A model generated the notes under the pieces. That model did no database searches. It saw nothing but the letters and a program-made list of their open reading frames with translations, and was not told the origin of the DNA. Positions 43,575 to 53,797 of a DNA stretch of 64,000 nucleotides are shown here, in pieces. Source of the stretch: Bacteroidota bacterium (GTDB lineage: Bacteria > Bacteroidota > Bacteroidia > 2-12-FULL-35-15); assembly GCA_947469885.1 (NCBI GenBank), contig CANIQT010000015.1, positions 36,539 through 100,538 on the forward strand. Direction: 5' to 3'. Numbering within the stretch: position 1 is the stretch's first letter; each line of letters begins with the position of its first letter. The position numbers were made by a program, and so were the translations under genes.

Positions 43575-45005
43575 ATGGATGAAAATAAATCATTGATAAA
43601 AAAGGATTCCGCTTTTGTTCAAAAGGTGGGGAATCAGATTGCTATTACTAACAAATTATTGGCAATTTCGGATGAACAAAAGTTTGTTGATTTTTTTGTA
43701 AGTCATCCTGAATTTTTTATTGACTTAATTTCCAAATATTATTCATTTGATGAATGTATGATTGAAAAATATGAGGACTACTTAAATTTTCATAATTTAA
43801 GCGATAATAACAATTTACACTGGACTCTTAGATTAATTGAAAAATACGAAAATAAGTGGAGTTGGTTTTGGGAAAATGAAGAAGACTCATTTTATAGTAA
43901 TGATTATCGAAAAGGTGGTTTAAGTTTAAATAAAAAACTGCCTTGGACTATTGAATTTGTTAACAGATATAGGGACAAATGGAGGTGGGAATATCTCGCG
44001 TTTTTTTCTTGTACCTCAATAGTAGTTGAAGATATTCTTGAATTTGAAAAAGAATTTGAATACGATGAAAATCATTATTTAGACAAGCGCCACAAGTTTT
44101 GGTATATGTTAACTAACAATCCAAATATATTATGGTCTGTTGAGTCGATCGAAAAATATGAGGACGGACCAGAGGAGTGGGGTGATCCTGGGAAAATTTG
44201 GGATCATCTTAGTGAAAGTAAGAATTTGCCTTGGACTATCCAGCTCATTGAAAAATATAAAAGCTATTGGATATGGTGGAGCTTAAGTGGCAATACTGCC
44301 TTACCTTGGACTACTGAGTTAATCGAAAAATATAAGCACGAGTGGCATTGGCACACTTTAACTCGAAATAGAAATTTGCCTTGGTCTGTTGAGTTAATTG
44401 AAAAATATAAGGATGAATGGCATTGGGGTGATTTAAGTAGAAATGAAAATTTGCCTTGGTCTGTTGAGCTAATAGAAAAATATAAGGACGAATGGTCTTG
44501 GTATGGTTTAAGTGGAAATAAAAACTTGCCTTGGTCTGTTGAACTAATAGAAAAATATTATGAATATTGGGATTGGGACACTTTAAGTAGAAATTATAAT
44601 TTGCCCTGGTCTTCCGACTTTATAGTAAAACATGATGAAAAATGGGATTGGAAATCATTGAGCGGAAACAAAGCGTTATCTTGTTCAATGGAATTAATTG
44701 AAAAATATAAGGAAAAATGGGACTGGGAAGTATTGAGTGGAAACAAAGATTTATTTTGGTCAATTGAACTTTTAAAAAAACACGAAAAAAGATTGTTTCA
44801 CGGCAATTTTTTTAATAGTGAGATTTTTAAAAATCCAAACCTACCTTGGTCTTTAGAATTAATTAAAATACATGTTAATATTTTTAATTCATACTACAGT
44901 TATCCCGAGGACTATTGGGTTTCTTGGGAAAAAGTATTTAAAAATAAAGTAAATGATAAAATGATTGAAAGAGTTTTTAATGAATTAGAGAAAAAAAGAA
45001 AATAA
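43575..45005 (+). CDS. Protein of about twelve 25-residue Trp-rich repeats
   Basis: The 476-residue protein lacks a signal peptide. After an N-terminal region of about 65 residues, around twelve copies of a 25-residue unit follow: NLPWSVELIEKYKDEW then WWxxLSxNx, with conserved PW, ELIEKY, W-x-W and LS-x-N positions. The central copies are nearly identical at both protein and DNA level, implying recent 75-bp duplications. Such arrays should form a helical solenoid for binding a partner. I recall similar repeats in other Bacteroidota proteins but know no function. It sits 47 bp after the Fic gene on the same strand. Confidence 0.8.
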   Translation: MDENKSLIKKDSAFVQKVGNQIAITNKLLAISDEQKFVDFFVSHPEFFIDLISKYYSFDECMIEKYEDYLNFHNLSDNNNLHWTLRLIEKYENKWSWFWENEEDSFYSNDYRKGGLSLNKKLPWTIEFVNRYRDKWRWEYLAFFSCTSIVVEDILEFEKEFEYDENHYLDKRHKFWYMLTNNPNILWSVESIEKYEDGPEEWGDPGKIWDHLSESKNLPWTIQLIEKYKSYWIWWSLSGNTALPWTTELIEKYKHEWHWHTLTRNRNLPWSVELIEKYKDEWHWGDLSRNENLPWSVELIEKYKDEWSWYGLSGNKNLPWSVELIEKYYEYWDWDTLSRNYNLPWSSDFIVKHDEKWDWKSLSGNKALSCSMELIEKYKEKWDWEVLSGNKDLFWSIELLKKHEKRLFHGNFFNSEIFKNPNLPWSLELIKIHVNIFNSYYSYPEDYWVSWEKVFKNKVNDKMIERVFNELEKKRK

Positions 45006-45642
45006 ATTAATGCAAACCGAAGCAGTATTTGAACATATACCCGCACGCGCGAGTTTGTTTAACTCGTGCGGATTATTCGGTGGTGTCCCACCACCCATTA
45101 TCCCCCGTAAGCCCTAAGTTATAAGCGTATTTAACATCGTAGGGCTATGCTGAAGCGTTGAATTGTGCGGCTGCGCTTAGGTTCATTCTAATTGGGTAAG
45201 TTTCACTTACCATTCCTTAACATTTACCCCCCACTTCAATCTTAATTTGCTTTAGCAAATCATCATACCTCAAATCAAAATCATTTTTTAACCCGTAGGA
45301 AACATCCAACGGGTTTTATCTCTTCCATCTTAATAATCCGCGCTCCCATCATACATAGCACTTCACCCTTCCAATGCCCGCAGTCCCTATGCCTGTCACG
45401 TCCTTCATATAGGGTGGTAAAAAAAAAAACTACGTTAGCTTGTTTCCCCTGTGTCCCGATTGCCTAGTGACATTCACCCCTTCAAGTACCTCGAAAAGCC
45501 TATCCTTACTCACTTTTTTCAAATAAAAACCGGGGAAAACCCACGAACGTCCGAAATTTATTAGCATTCCGCCACCTTAGGTATTTCACAAAGCATTGCC
45601 TCATTCTCCTTTTTCAAAGAAAAACTGGGTAAAATCCCGTAA

Positions 45643-45894
45643 AACAAGCCAATAACATCGTTCGAACTTCCAATAAAACGACCCGAACTTCCAATTAAAT
45701 CGTTGGAACTTCCAATAAAATGACCCGAACTTCCAATTAAATCGTTGGAACTTCCAATTAAATGACCTGAACTTCCAATTAAATCGTTGGAACTTCCAAT
45801 AAAACCACCCGAACTTCCAATAAAATCGTTGGAACATCAGAGAAACCCATTGGAACACCAAAAAAAACTGTTGGTACTTCAAAGAAAACCACTG
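45643..45894. repeat. 21-bp tandem array 3 (11 units)
   Basis: Eleven head-to-tail 21-bp units beginning GAACTTCCAAT occupy 45664-45894, with a degenerate unit before. Two types alternate, ending TCGTTG and GACCC, so the first eight units form a 42-bp dimer repeat. The last three units (GAACATCAGAGAAACC and so on) are diverged. Confidence 0.95.
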
Positions 45895-45954
45895 TAAGCG
45901 CAGTTGTACTTGGTGTTAAATTAATTCGGTAAGTTTTACTTACAATAATAAAGC

Positions 45955-46022
45955 AAAAAACTCCTTACACGGCAAATGTCCGGTGGACATTTGAGCGCGT
46001 TTGTGCGGTTGCAGGAGTTTTT
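45955..46022. terminator. Nested hairpin terminator between array 3 and ftsE
   Basis: AAAAAACTCCT (45955-45965) pairs with AGGAGTTTTT (46013-46022), enclosing the perfect inner stem AAATGTCC (45974-45981) with GGACATTT (45985-45992). It follows the stop of the FtsE-like gene on the minus strand. Confidence 0.65.
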
Positions 46023-46071
46023 AGTTGTTTATAGAGATTAAAACGAAGGATTGGATGGGAATTAAAATAAA

Positions 46072-46746
46072 CTAAGCGGCCTCGGTTAATTTCCCATTCT
46101 CACATTTAATAGTCCTGGATGGAAATTTTTCAAACATCATTATATCATGAGTGGCAATAAGTACAGCACGTCCGCTTCTGCTTATCTCCAATAGAATATT
46201 TATAATTCCTTCTGATGTTTCCGGGTCAAGGTTTCCGGTTGGCTCATCTGCTAATATTAATTCCGGGTCGTTTAATAATGCGCGTGCAATGGCTATTCGC
46301 TGTTGTTCGCCTCCTGAAAGTTCGTGGGGCATTTTAAAATTCTTGGTTGTTAAATGTACTTTTTCTAATACATCAGCTATTCGCTTTTGCATTTCTGTTT
46401 TACTTTTCCAGCCCGTTGCTTTCAGCACAAAAAGCAAATTATCATTAACAGTTCTGTCGGTAAGTAACTGAAAATCTTGAAATACAATTCCAAGTTTTCT
46501 TCTCAAAAATGGAATCTCTTTGCGCTTAATTGATTTTAAATCAAACCCTGCAACAGTTGCGTCACCATCCTTTAATTCAAGGTCGGCATAAAGTGTTTTG
46601 AGCAAACTACTTTTTCCGCTTCCTGTTTTTCCAAGCAAGTAAACAAATTCCCCTTTATCAATGTTCAATGAAACATTACTAAGAACGAGGTTGTGCTTTT
46701 GAAAAATGGAAATATTATTTAAATTTATAATTGTATCAAGTGCCAT
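46072..46746 (-). CDS. ftsE: ABC transporter ATP-binding protein, FtsE-like
   Basis: The 224-residue ATPase has Walker A ([16 protein letters not shown]), the Q-loop [10 protein letters not shown], signature [17 protein letters not shown] and Walker [29 protein letters not shown] and the short length fit the FtsE group, the partner of FtsX in controlling peptidoglycan hydrolases at division. No ftsX lies next to it. Function as FtsE is inferred from sequence pattern alone; a related lipoprotein-type ATPase is possible. Confidence 0.8.
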   Translation of the reverse strand: MALDTIINLNNISIFQKHNLVLSNVSLNIDKGEFVYLLGKTGSGKSSLLKTLYADLELKDGDATVAGFDLKSIKRKEIPFLRRKLGIVFQDFQLLTDRTVNDNLLFVLKATGWKSKTEMQKRIADVLEKVHLTTKNFKMPHELSGGEQQRIAIARALLNDPELILADEPTGNLDPETSEGIINILLEISRSGRAVLIATHDIMMFEKFPSRTIKCENGKLTEAA

Positions 46747-46908
46747 AGTGTGTGCTTTAAAACATCCGAAAATTACATCATTCCGTAATAATAATTTTTT
46801 GTTTCACACAATATTTTAAACATTGCAGCGTTAATAACTTAATCGAACATAAAAATTTAGTGCTTTTATCCTTACTAATTTTACACAATTAATACTTTAA
46901 AATAATTG

Positions 46909-49900
46909 ATGAACAATAGTAAATTATTAAGTTTAATAATCGGAGTCTTTATTTCTGCATTTGTTTTCGCACAGAAAACAAACATCTATACGCATGAAGA
47001 TACCGAATTTAAAACTGCTATAGAACTTTTTCAGAAAGAGAAATACGGTGCCGCTCAAAAAAGTTTTACAAACATAGTTGCTTCTCATACCGACCCTCAT
47101 TCGCTAATACGAATTGATGCGGAATACTATAATGCAATATGTGCTTCTGAATTATTTAATAAAGATGGTGAGTTATATTTAAAACAATTTGTGATTGACC
47201 ATCCCGAAAGTCCGAAAGTAAAGACAGCTTATTTTTATCTTGGAAAATACAATTACCGGAAAAAGAAATACCGTGATGTTCTTAATTGGTTTGAGAAGGT
47301 TGATATATATGACTTAACAACAGATGAACTGGCTGAGTTTTATTTTAAACGTGGTTACAGCTATTTTGAAGGAGAAAAATTTGCAGAAGCCAAAAAAGAT
47401 TTTATTGAAATAAAAGATATTGATAATAAATATGCTTCTGCTGCAAAGTATTATGCAGCACACATTGCCTATAATGAAAAGAATTACGAATCGGCTTTAA
47501 GAGATTTTATTTACCTACAAAAGAACGAAACGTTTGGATCCGTTGTTCCTTATTATATAGCTCAAATATACTATTTACAAGGGCAATACGAAAAAGTAAT
47601 AAGTTATGCGCCTCATTTATTGGATTCTGCAAACACTAAACGTGCCCCCGAAATTGCCCGTATTGTTGGTGAATCGTATTACCGGACCAATCAGTATAAA
47701 GACGCCATTCCTTATTTGAAGAAATATGAGAAGGCTGCAAATGGTTTGCAGCGACAGGATAATTATCAGTTAGGATATGCCTTGTATAAAACAAATGATT
47801 ATAAAAGTGCATTGGATTATTTAATAAAAGTAACCGATGTGGACGATTCGTTATCACAAAATGCTTCCTATCATATAGGAGATTGTTATCTGAAAACAAA
47901 TAATAAACAAAATGCGATTACTGCATTTGGTAAAGTTTCGAGAGCAGAGTTTGATAAAACAATACAAGAAGATGCATTATATAATTATGCCAAGTTGTGT
48001 TATGAACTGGCTTATAATCCCTACAACGAAGCCATAAAAGCATTTCAACGATATATCAAAGATTTCCCGAACTCAGGCAGAGTGGATGAAGCCTATACTT
48101 ATCTGGTAAATGTTTTTATGACCTCAAAGAGTTATAAAGATGCCCTGGAAGCAATTGAAAAAATTAAAGTGCTGACTCCAGAATTAAAACAGGCATATCA
48201 AAAGGTGGCATTTTATAGAGGTGTGGATTTGTTTAATAATATGGAGTATGCGGATGCTGTAAAATCATTTGACAAATCTCAGACCTATACTTTTGATAAG
48301 GAAATTACTGCAAATGCTATTTACTGGAAAGCCGAATCGTTTTATCGGTTGAAACAATATCAAAAGGCAATTGAAAATTATACTGATTACATTGATGAGC
48401 CTGGAGCAATTGGTAAATCTGAAATTAGTGAAGCGAATTATAATGTGGGGTATTCTTATTATAAATTGAATGATTGGGAAAATAGTATTCTTTGGTTTCG
48501 CAAGTTTGTAACATTTAAACCAGCCGCTGATGCAAAGAAAATTAATGACGCCTTGAATCGTATTGGTGACGGATATTTCATGAGTCGCCAGTTTTCTGAT
48601 GCTGCAGATTATTACGACCAATCGTTCCGTATGAAATTAATTAATCCTGATTATGCTTTGTATCAAAAGGCAATTGCGGATGGTGTTCAAAAAAAGTATA
48701 CAGATAAAATTGCCGATTTAAATTTGTTTATTCAAACCTATTCTTCTACATCTTCTACTTACATTCAGAAAGCAAAATTTGAACTATCACAGACTTATTA
48801 CACCGATAACCAGATGGATTTGGCTTTGTCAGGGTTCAAAAAATTTGTTGAAGATTATCCAAACAGCCTTTATGAAAATACCTGCCTAAGTAAAATCGGA
48901 TTGATTTATTATTATAAAACGGATGATGAAAATGCACTTTCTTATTTTGATAAATTAATTAAACGTGACAGAAACTCTTCGGATGCAAATGTTGCAATAG
49001 AGATTGTAAAGAAAATATATACAGGTAAAGGAAATATTGATGGATTGGATTCTTATTTGAAATCAATTGGTGCAGCCATACCAGAGGCATCTTTGGATTC
49101 ACTTTCGTTTAATGTTGGAAAAACAGATTACCTCGAACATCAATATGATAAGGTGATTACTGATTTTCAAAAGTACATTGCTAAATATCCAAATGGTATT
49201 TTTATAGTGCAGGCAAATTTCTTTAAAGCAGAATGTGATTATTCGAAAGGCAATACGGATGCTGCCTTAACAGGTTATTCTTTTGTTATTGGTAAGCCTA
49301 AATCTGAATTTACAGAGCAGTCGTTAAGTCGTGCTTCTGACATTGTTTTCAAAAAACAGGATTACAAACAAGCACTTGACTATTATAAACAACTGGAGCA
49401 GCTTGCAGAAGAGCCCAAAAACAATGCTGCCGCTAAGATTGGTTCGATGCGTTGTAATTACCTGTTAAAAAATTACACGGAAGCAAAAACAAATGCTAAG
49501 TATGTTTTGGGAATTGAAAAGCCAGCGAAAGAACTTATAAACGAAGCGCATTACGTTACAGCTTCGTCTGCTTTTCAAATTGCTTTTAACACACATAATA
49601 TAGATACCACCAAAGATGATACTGAAAAATATGATGAAGCATTGCAGGAGTTTTATTTTGTGGCAGAGAATGCAAAAAGTGAGATGGGCGCTGAGGCAAA
49701 ATACAATGTAGCAAACATTCAGTTTCTGAAAAAGGATTATAAAAAATGTCAGAAAACAATTTTTGAATTGGTAAATGGTGAAGGCGATTTTCCCTACTGG
49801 ACCGATAAAGCAATGATTCTGTTAGCCGACAACTACCTTGCGGTGAAAGATAATTTTCAAGCAAAAGAAACGTTGAAAGGTGTTATCAGTGATTCGGATA

Positions 49901-50094
49901 ATAAAGATTTAATAAAAATTGCACAGGACAAATTAGACAAAATAAAAGCCGATGAAGAGGCAGCTAAAAAAGCAAAAGAGATAAAGGTGGAGCCATTGAA
50001 AATACAATTTGAAGGAAGTTCGCCTGAACAAAATAAATTATTTGTGGAGCCAACGATGAAGAAAGATAGTACAGAAATTAAAAAAGAAGAATAG
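46909..50094 (+). CDS. Large TPR protein, envelope-associated
   Basis: From the ATG at 46909 the product is 1061 residues with a signal peptide (residues 1-20, ending FVFAQ). At least twenty tetratricopeptide-like helical hairpins run through the mature part (YFYLGKYNYRKKKYRDVLNW, FYFKRGYSYFEGEKFAEAKK, NAIYWKAESFYRLKQYQKAI). A charged Lys/Glu tail with ADEEAAKKAKEIK ends it. This protein type is found widely in Bacteroidota next to an outer-membrane beta-barrel gene, as here (2 nt gap). It is probably a periplasmic scaffold for outer-membrane or secretion functions. Confidence 0.88.
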   Translation: MNNSKLLSLIIGVFISAFVFAQKTNIYTHEDTEFKTAIELFQKEKYGAAQKSFTNIVASHTDPHSLIRIDAEYYNAICASELFNKDGELYLKQFVIDHPESPKVKTAYFYLGKYNYRKKKYRDVLNWFEKVDIYDLTTDELAEFYFKRGYSYFEGEKFAEAKKDFIEIKDIDNKYASAAKYYAAHIAYNEKNYESALRDFIYLQKNETFGSVVPYYIAQIYYLQGQYEKVISYAPHLLDSANTKRAPEIARIVGESYYRTNQYKDAIPYLKKYEKAANGLQRQDNYQLGYALYKTNDYKSALDYLIKVTDVDDSLSQNASYHIGDCYLKTNNKQNAITAFGKVSRAEFDKTIQEDALYNYAKLCYELAYNPYNEAIKAFQRYIKDFPNSGRVDEAYTYLVNVFMTSKSYKDALEAIEKIKVLTPELKQAYQKVAFYRGVDLFNNMEYADAVKSFDKSQTYTFDKEITANAIYWKAESFYRLKQYQKAIENYTDYIDEPGAIGKSEISEANYNVGYSYYKLNDWENSILWFRKFVTFKPAADAKKINDALNRIGDGYFMSRQFSDAADYYDQSFRMKLINPDYALYQKAIADGVQKKYTDKIADLNLFIQTYSSTSSTYIQKAKFELSQTYYTDNQMDLALSGFKKFVEDYPNSLYENTCLSKIGLIYYYKTDDENALSYFDKLIKRDRNSSDANVAIEIVKKIYTGKGNIDGLDSYLKSIGAAIPEASLDSLSFNVGKTDYLEHQYDKVITDFQKYIAKYPNGIFIVQANFFKAECDYSKGNTDAALTGYSFVIGKPKSEFTEQSLSRASDIVFKKQDYKQALDYYKQLEQLAEEPKNNAAAKIGSMRCNYLLKNYTEAKTNAKYVLGIEKPAKELINEAHYVTASSAFQIAFNTHNIDTTKDDTEKYDEALQEFYFVAENAKSEMGAEAKYNVANIQFLKKDYKKCQKTIFELVNGEGDFPYWTDKAMILLADNYLAVKDNFQAKETLKGVISDSDNKDLIKIAQDKLDKIKADEEAAKKAKEIKVEPLKIQFEGSSPEQNKLFVEPTMKKDSTEIKKEE

Positions 50095-50096
50095 AA

Positions 50097-51764
50097 ATGA
50101 ATAAACTTATTTTTAAATATCTTATCGTTCTCTCGATAGTTTCTTTTCAAACAAATAGTTTGTTAGCTCAGGATACGCTTGGCTCTTGGACTATATACGG
50201 ACAAGGTAAATTTCATCCTTCCATTGCTGATGCTAATAAAATAAATGAAAATCCAGTGGTAAATGATTCCACTCTAAAGTTGCCTATAAAAGCATATAAC
50301 ATCAGCTCAAAGAAAATAAATACTGGTTTCATTGTGGCCCCTATTGCTGCAGCACAAATGGTTGGAGAACCATTGACAAAACTTTACAACGCATTGGTAA
50401 AAGTAGGCTTTGGAAACTACACCACTCCTTATGGAGAAGTGTGGTACAATAGTTTGCGCTCCAAAGACGTTGCTTATGGAATACGAATGAAACACTTATC
50501 TTCCTCTTACACTTCTCAGGACTACGGTTTTGCTGGATGCAGTGATAATGAAATAAGTTTGACAGGAAAAAAGTTTTTGAAAGAACATACACTTGCAGGT
50601 AATTTTGATTATGTCCGAAACGTGGTTCATTTCTATGGGTACAATCCTCTTCTTGACTCTTTGAGTAAAGATGCCACCGCACAGCGGTTTAATTATTTTG
50701 CTGCAAACGCTAATTTAATGAGCCACTACAGCAAAGCGGAAAGATATAATCATGAGGTGAAATTGAGTTATTATAATCTTGCTGATTTATACAAAGCATC
50801 CGAAAACAATATTAAAGCAACAGGTTTTGTGCAAACTACTATTCACAAAGAAGTATATAAAGTAAATGCAGGAGTTGATTTTTATAATTACAAAACATCT
50901 AAAGATACACTAAACAATACCATCATCACCTTGAACCCAAATGTGTATGCAAGTGGTGAAAAGTATAAAGCGGCTGTGGGTGTAGTGGCTGTGATGGATA
51001 ATCTGGATGAAACTAAATTTTATTTTTATCCTAAAATAGATTTAAGTTATAATGTATTTGAGAACATAATTATCCCTTTTATTGGCGCATCGGGAGGGTT
51101 ACACAAAAATAGTCTGAAGGCTATTACTGATGAAAATCCTTTTGTGCTTTCGCATCTCACTTTGAAAAACACAAACACCCGATACGAATTGTTTGGAGGA
51201 ATTAAAGGAGCTATTTCATCCAAAATTGATTACAATGCCCGTGCATCCTATAGCAGTATTAGTAATTTAATGATGTTTATAAACGATTCGAAAGATTTAC
51301 TTGCTAACCAATTTGATGTTGTTTATGATGATGCCGAATTACTTCATGTTCGAGGGGAAGTTGGTTATCAGTTGCGCGAAAAGATTCGTTTTAACTTAGG
51401 CGGTGATTATTATAATTATAAAATGAAAACCGAAATTCGTGCATGGTATATGCCACAGGTAAAAATCACTTTCACAGGCAATTATAATATTTCAGATAAA
51501 ATTATAATTAAAGCTGATTTGTTTTATTTGGATAATCAGTATTACAGAATCCTGACAAATCCTGACATGGCAGCATCTCCAGTTTATGATGCAGTGAAGT
51601 TAAATAATATGTTTGATGCCAACATTGGTGGGGAATACCGTTACAATAAAAAACTTGGGTTCTTTATCAACATCAACAATATTGCGAATGTACGTTATTA
51701 TCGCTACAGTAATTATCCTACTCAACGGTTTAGTGCAATGCTTGGGTTGAGCTATTCTTTTTAG
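50097..51764 (+). CDS. Outer-membrane beta-barrel protein, TonB-receptor-like
   Basis: The 555-residue protein has a signal peptide (residues 1-25, ending NSLLAQ). The mature part alternates amphipathic strands typical of a barrel (KVGFGNYTTPYGEVWYNSLR, FNLGGDYYNYKMKTEIRAWY) and ends with FSAMLGLSYSF, where the final Phe is the outer-membrane insertion signal. No plug domain is seen. It is co-transcribed with the TPR protein, 2 nt upstream, and the pair probably works as one complex. Confidence 0.85.
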   Translation: MNKLIFKYLIVLSIVSFQTNSLLAQDTLGSWTIYGQGKFHPSIADANKINENPVVNDSTLKLPIKAYNISSKKINTGFIVAPIAAAQMVGEPLTKLYNALVKVGFGNYTTPYGEVWYNSLRSKDVAYGIRMKHLSSSYTSQDYGFAGCSDNEISLTGKKFLKEHTLAGNFDYVRNVVHFYGYNPLLDSLSKDATAQRFNYFAANANLMSHYSKAERYNHEVKLSYYNLADLYKASENNIKATGFVQTTIHKEVYKVNAGVDFYNYKTSKDTLNNTIITLNPNVYASGEKYKAAVGVVAVMDNLDETKFYFYPKIDLSYNVFENIIIPFIGASGGLHKNSLKAITDENPFVLSHLTLKNTNTRYELFGGIKGAISSKIDYNARASYSSISNLMMFINDSKDLLANQFDVVYDDAELLHVRGEVGYQLREKIRFNLGGDYYNYKMKTEIRAWYMPQVKITFTGNYNISDKIIIKADLFYLDNQYYRILTNPDMAASPVYDAVKLNNMFDANIGGEYRYNKKLGFFININNIANVRYYRYSNYPTQRFSAMLGLSYSF

Positions 51765-51902
51765 ATTACCCAACCTCCGTTCTCCAAAATGAGAAAGATG
51801 ATAGAAACAATATCCATTGTGATTTTCCCATTTTTCACCAAATTTTCAAATCATTTAATTGCTTTCTTTTAATTACTTTTTAAATCTAAAAAACAAACCT
51901 TT

Positions 51903-53756
51903 ATGGCATCAAGAGCTACAACCAAAGTTCAACCAACGATTCAACCGATAAAACAAAATAACAAAACCCTTTTTATTGCTATTTCAGCGTTAGCAATTAT
52001 TATCAGTATCGTTTATTCTTATAAACTGAGATGGCTGGGCGATGATATTTTTATTGCTTTGCGGTATGTTCAAAATTTGTTGGAAGGAAATGGATTGGTT
52101 TATAACAAGGGAGAGCGCGTGGAAGGCTTCACCGATTTCCTTTGGATAATGCTTATCAGTTTTTTTACTTGGATGAAACGCGACCCGCTAAACACTGTGC
52201 AAGTGCTGGGTGTTTTATCTTCAGTTGGCACTTTAATAATATGTTCTGTTATTAGTTATAAAATCTCCAATCGTAACAAAGCATTTATTCTTCCCTTTAT
52301 TACTTTAGCATCAGCTCTCAATTACGATTACAATACATGGGCTACATCGGGACTGGAGACTTCGTTCTTTAGTTTTTTATTGTGCTCAAGTTTTTATGTT
52401 TTCTTTTTCTCCGAAATGAAAGAAACCAAACGATATATAGTTTCCGGTTTATTTCTATGCCTTGCACTGATGACTCGTCCTGATACTCTATTAATTGTAT
52501 TCCTGGCTAATTTATTATTTGTGTGTCACCTGTTTTTTTTCGAAAACAATTTTGTAAAATCATTCAGGTCGTTAGTGTTTCTTAATCTTGCCATCTTGGT
52601 TATTTATATTCCTTATTTTTTGTGGAGATATAATTATTACGGGTTCGTTTTCCCAAATACCTATTACGATAAACTAGGTAACGAAAGTAATTACACCAAA
52701 GGGTTTCACTATATCTGGCTGTATTTTCAACCACATTTTATTTCCATTCTTGCCTTTATTCTGCCTTTGCCTATTATTTTCCGTTTGGCAAAAAAGAATT
52801 TCATAACCAACCTGAAAGAGTTTTTGAGCGACAAATGGAATTGTGCATTTATTGTTTCTCTCAAAATAGTTATACTATATCTACTATTCTTTGTTGCCAA
52901 GGTAGGTGGCGATTTTATGTATGCCCGTTTCATTATTCCTATTGCACCATTCATTTATTTCATTGTTTTTTATTCCATTATTAAATTAGCAAAACCAAAA
53001 TATTTAAATATCATTCTTGCCTTGTTGGTATTGGGAAGTTATGTAGAATATACTTTGCGTATGGATGTGTTCGATAAAACACTGGACGCGCTAGGAAATG
53101 TAAAAATGTCGAAAACAGGAAAAGAAATGATTACTTGGAACGGAGATGTGTCGGACGAGCGGTTTGTATATGTCAATGTTTTTCCTGTTGCAGATGAAAT
53201 AAAAATGGGGAAAGCCATTCGTAATGCTTTTGATGGAATAGATGCCCGAATGCTGATTAAGGGAGGACAGGCATGTATGGGTTACTTTGCCAACTTCGGT
53301 TATATTCAGGAGTTTCATGGATTGACAGATACCACCATTGCCCACTCCAAAATAGAACACCGCGATAGAATAGGTCATGAAAAACATGGAAGTATAGAAT
53401 ATTTTGAAAGCAAGGAAATAAATTTTGTATTTCCGATACATGCACGACCAATTACTAAAGACACCTTTCGCTTTGCAAATATCATCACTGAAAATTATCC
53501 ATTTCAGATAAGAACTGAGATTATTACGTACAACAGCAAAATAATTGCGCAGCTGAGAGTAAAGCTCGGTCAAAATTTTCAGTACACCGACTTTCCTCGG
53601 TATCTCGATAATTACATTGAAACTAGATTGTCAGCATCACCGTACGACAAAATAAAAGCAGATTATGATAATTTTTATCTCTACTATTTTAAACAGAATG
53701 ATGATAAAGAAAGAGAAAATAAATTCACTTCTGAATTGGAGCGTAAAAAAGTTTAA
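51903..53756 (+). CDS. Membrane glycosyltransferase, GT-C type
   Basis: The 617-residue protein has about ten membrane segments from residue 22 to 385 and a C-terminal soluble domain. The first luminal loop has WLGDDIFIALRYVQNLLEGN and GERVEGFTDFLW. The acidic pair and EGFTDFLW block are typical of GT-C enzymes that use polyprenyl-phosphate sugars (mannosyl- or arabinofuranosyl-transferase-like). It is followed by a GT2 enzyme of the polyprenyl-phosphate-sugar synthase type, which could supply its donor. Confidence 0.82.
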   Translation: MASRATTKVQPTIQPIKQNNKTLFIAISALAIIISIVYSYKLRWLGDDIFIALRYVQNLLEGNGLVYNKGERVEGFTDFLWIMLISFFTWMKRDPLNTVQVLGVLSSVGTLIICSVISYKISNRNKAFILPFITLASALNYDYNTWATSGLETSFFSFLLCSSFYVFFFSEMKETKRYIVSGLFLCLALMTRPDTLLIVFLANLLFVCHLFFFENNFVKSFRSLVFLNLAILVIYIPYFLWRYNYYGFVFPNTYYDKLGNESNYTKGFHYIWLYFQPHFISILAFILPLPIIFRLAKKNFITNLKEFLSDKWNCAFIVSLKIVILYLLFFVAKVGGDFMYARFIIPIAPFIYFIVFYSIIKLAKPKYLNIILALLVLGSYVEYTLRMDVFDKTLDALGNVKMSKTGKEMITWNGDVSDERFVYVNVFPVADEIKMGKAIRNAFDGIDARMLIKGGQACMGYFANFGYIQEFHGLTDTTIAHSKIEHRDRIGHEKHGSIEYFESKEINFVFPIHARPITKDTFRFANIITENYPFQIRTEIITYNSKIIAQLRVKLGQNFQYTDFPRYLDNYIETRLSASPYDKIKADYDNFYLYYFKQNDDKERENKFTSELERKKV

Positions 53757-53797
53757 TTTTGGCTTTCGAATTTTAAAATATTAATTAAAATACAGAA

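Larger units (their letters stand above)
45006..46071. other. 1.07-kb region without genes, rich in small inverted repeats
   Basis: No credible gene. Visible elements are a CCGCACG/CGTGCGG hairpin with AACTCGT at about 45043-45074, GGTGG with CCACC at about 45083, and TAGGGCT with AGCCCTA around 45110-45150. Further elements are two GTAAGTTTYACTTAC dyads (about 45196 and 45930), tandem array 3 (45643-45894) and a nested hairpin at 45955-46022. It may hold an RNA or an old mobile-element scar, but I cannot assign either. Confidence 0.5.

Noticed and set aside
45601..45882. 93-codon minus-strand frame (NWKFQRF repeats)
   Set aside because: Artefact of array 3; the aromatic-rich heptads simply mirror the DNA unit.
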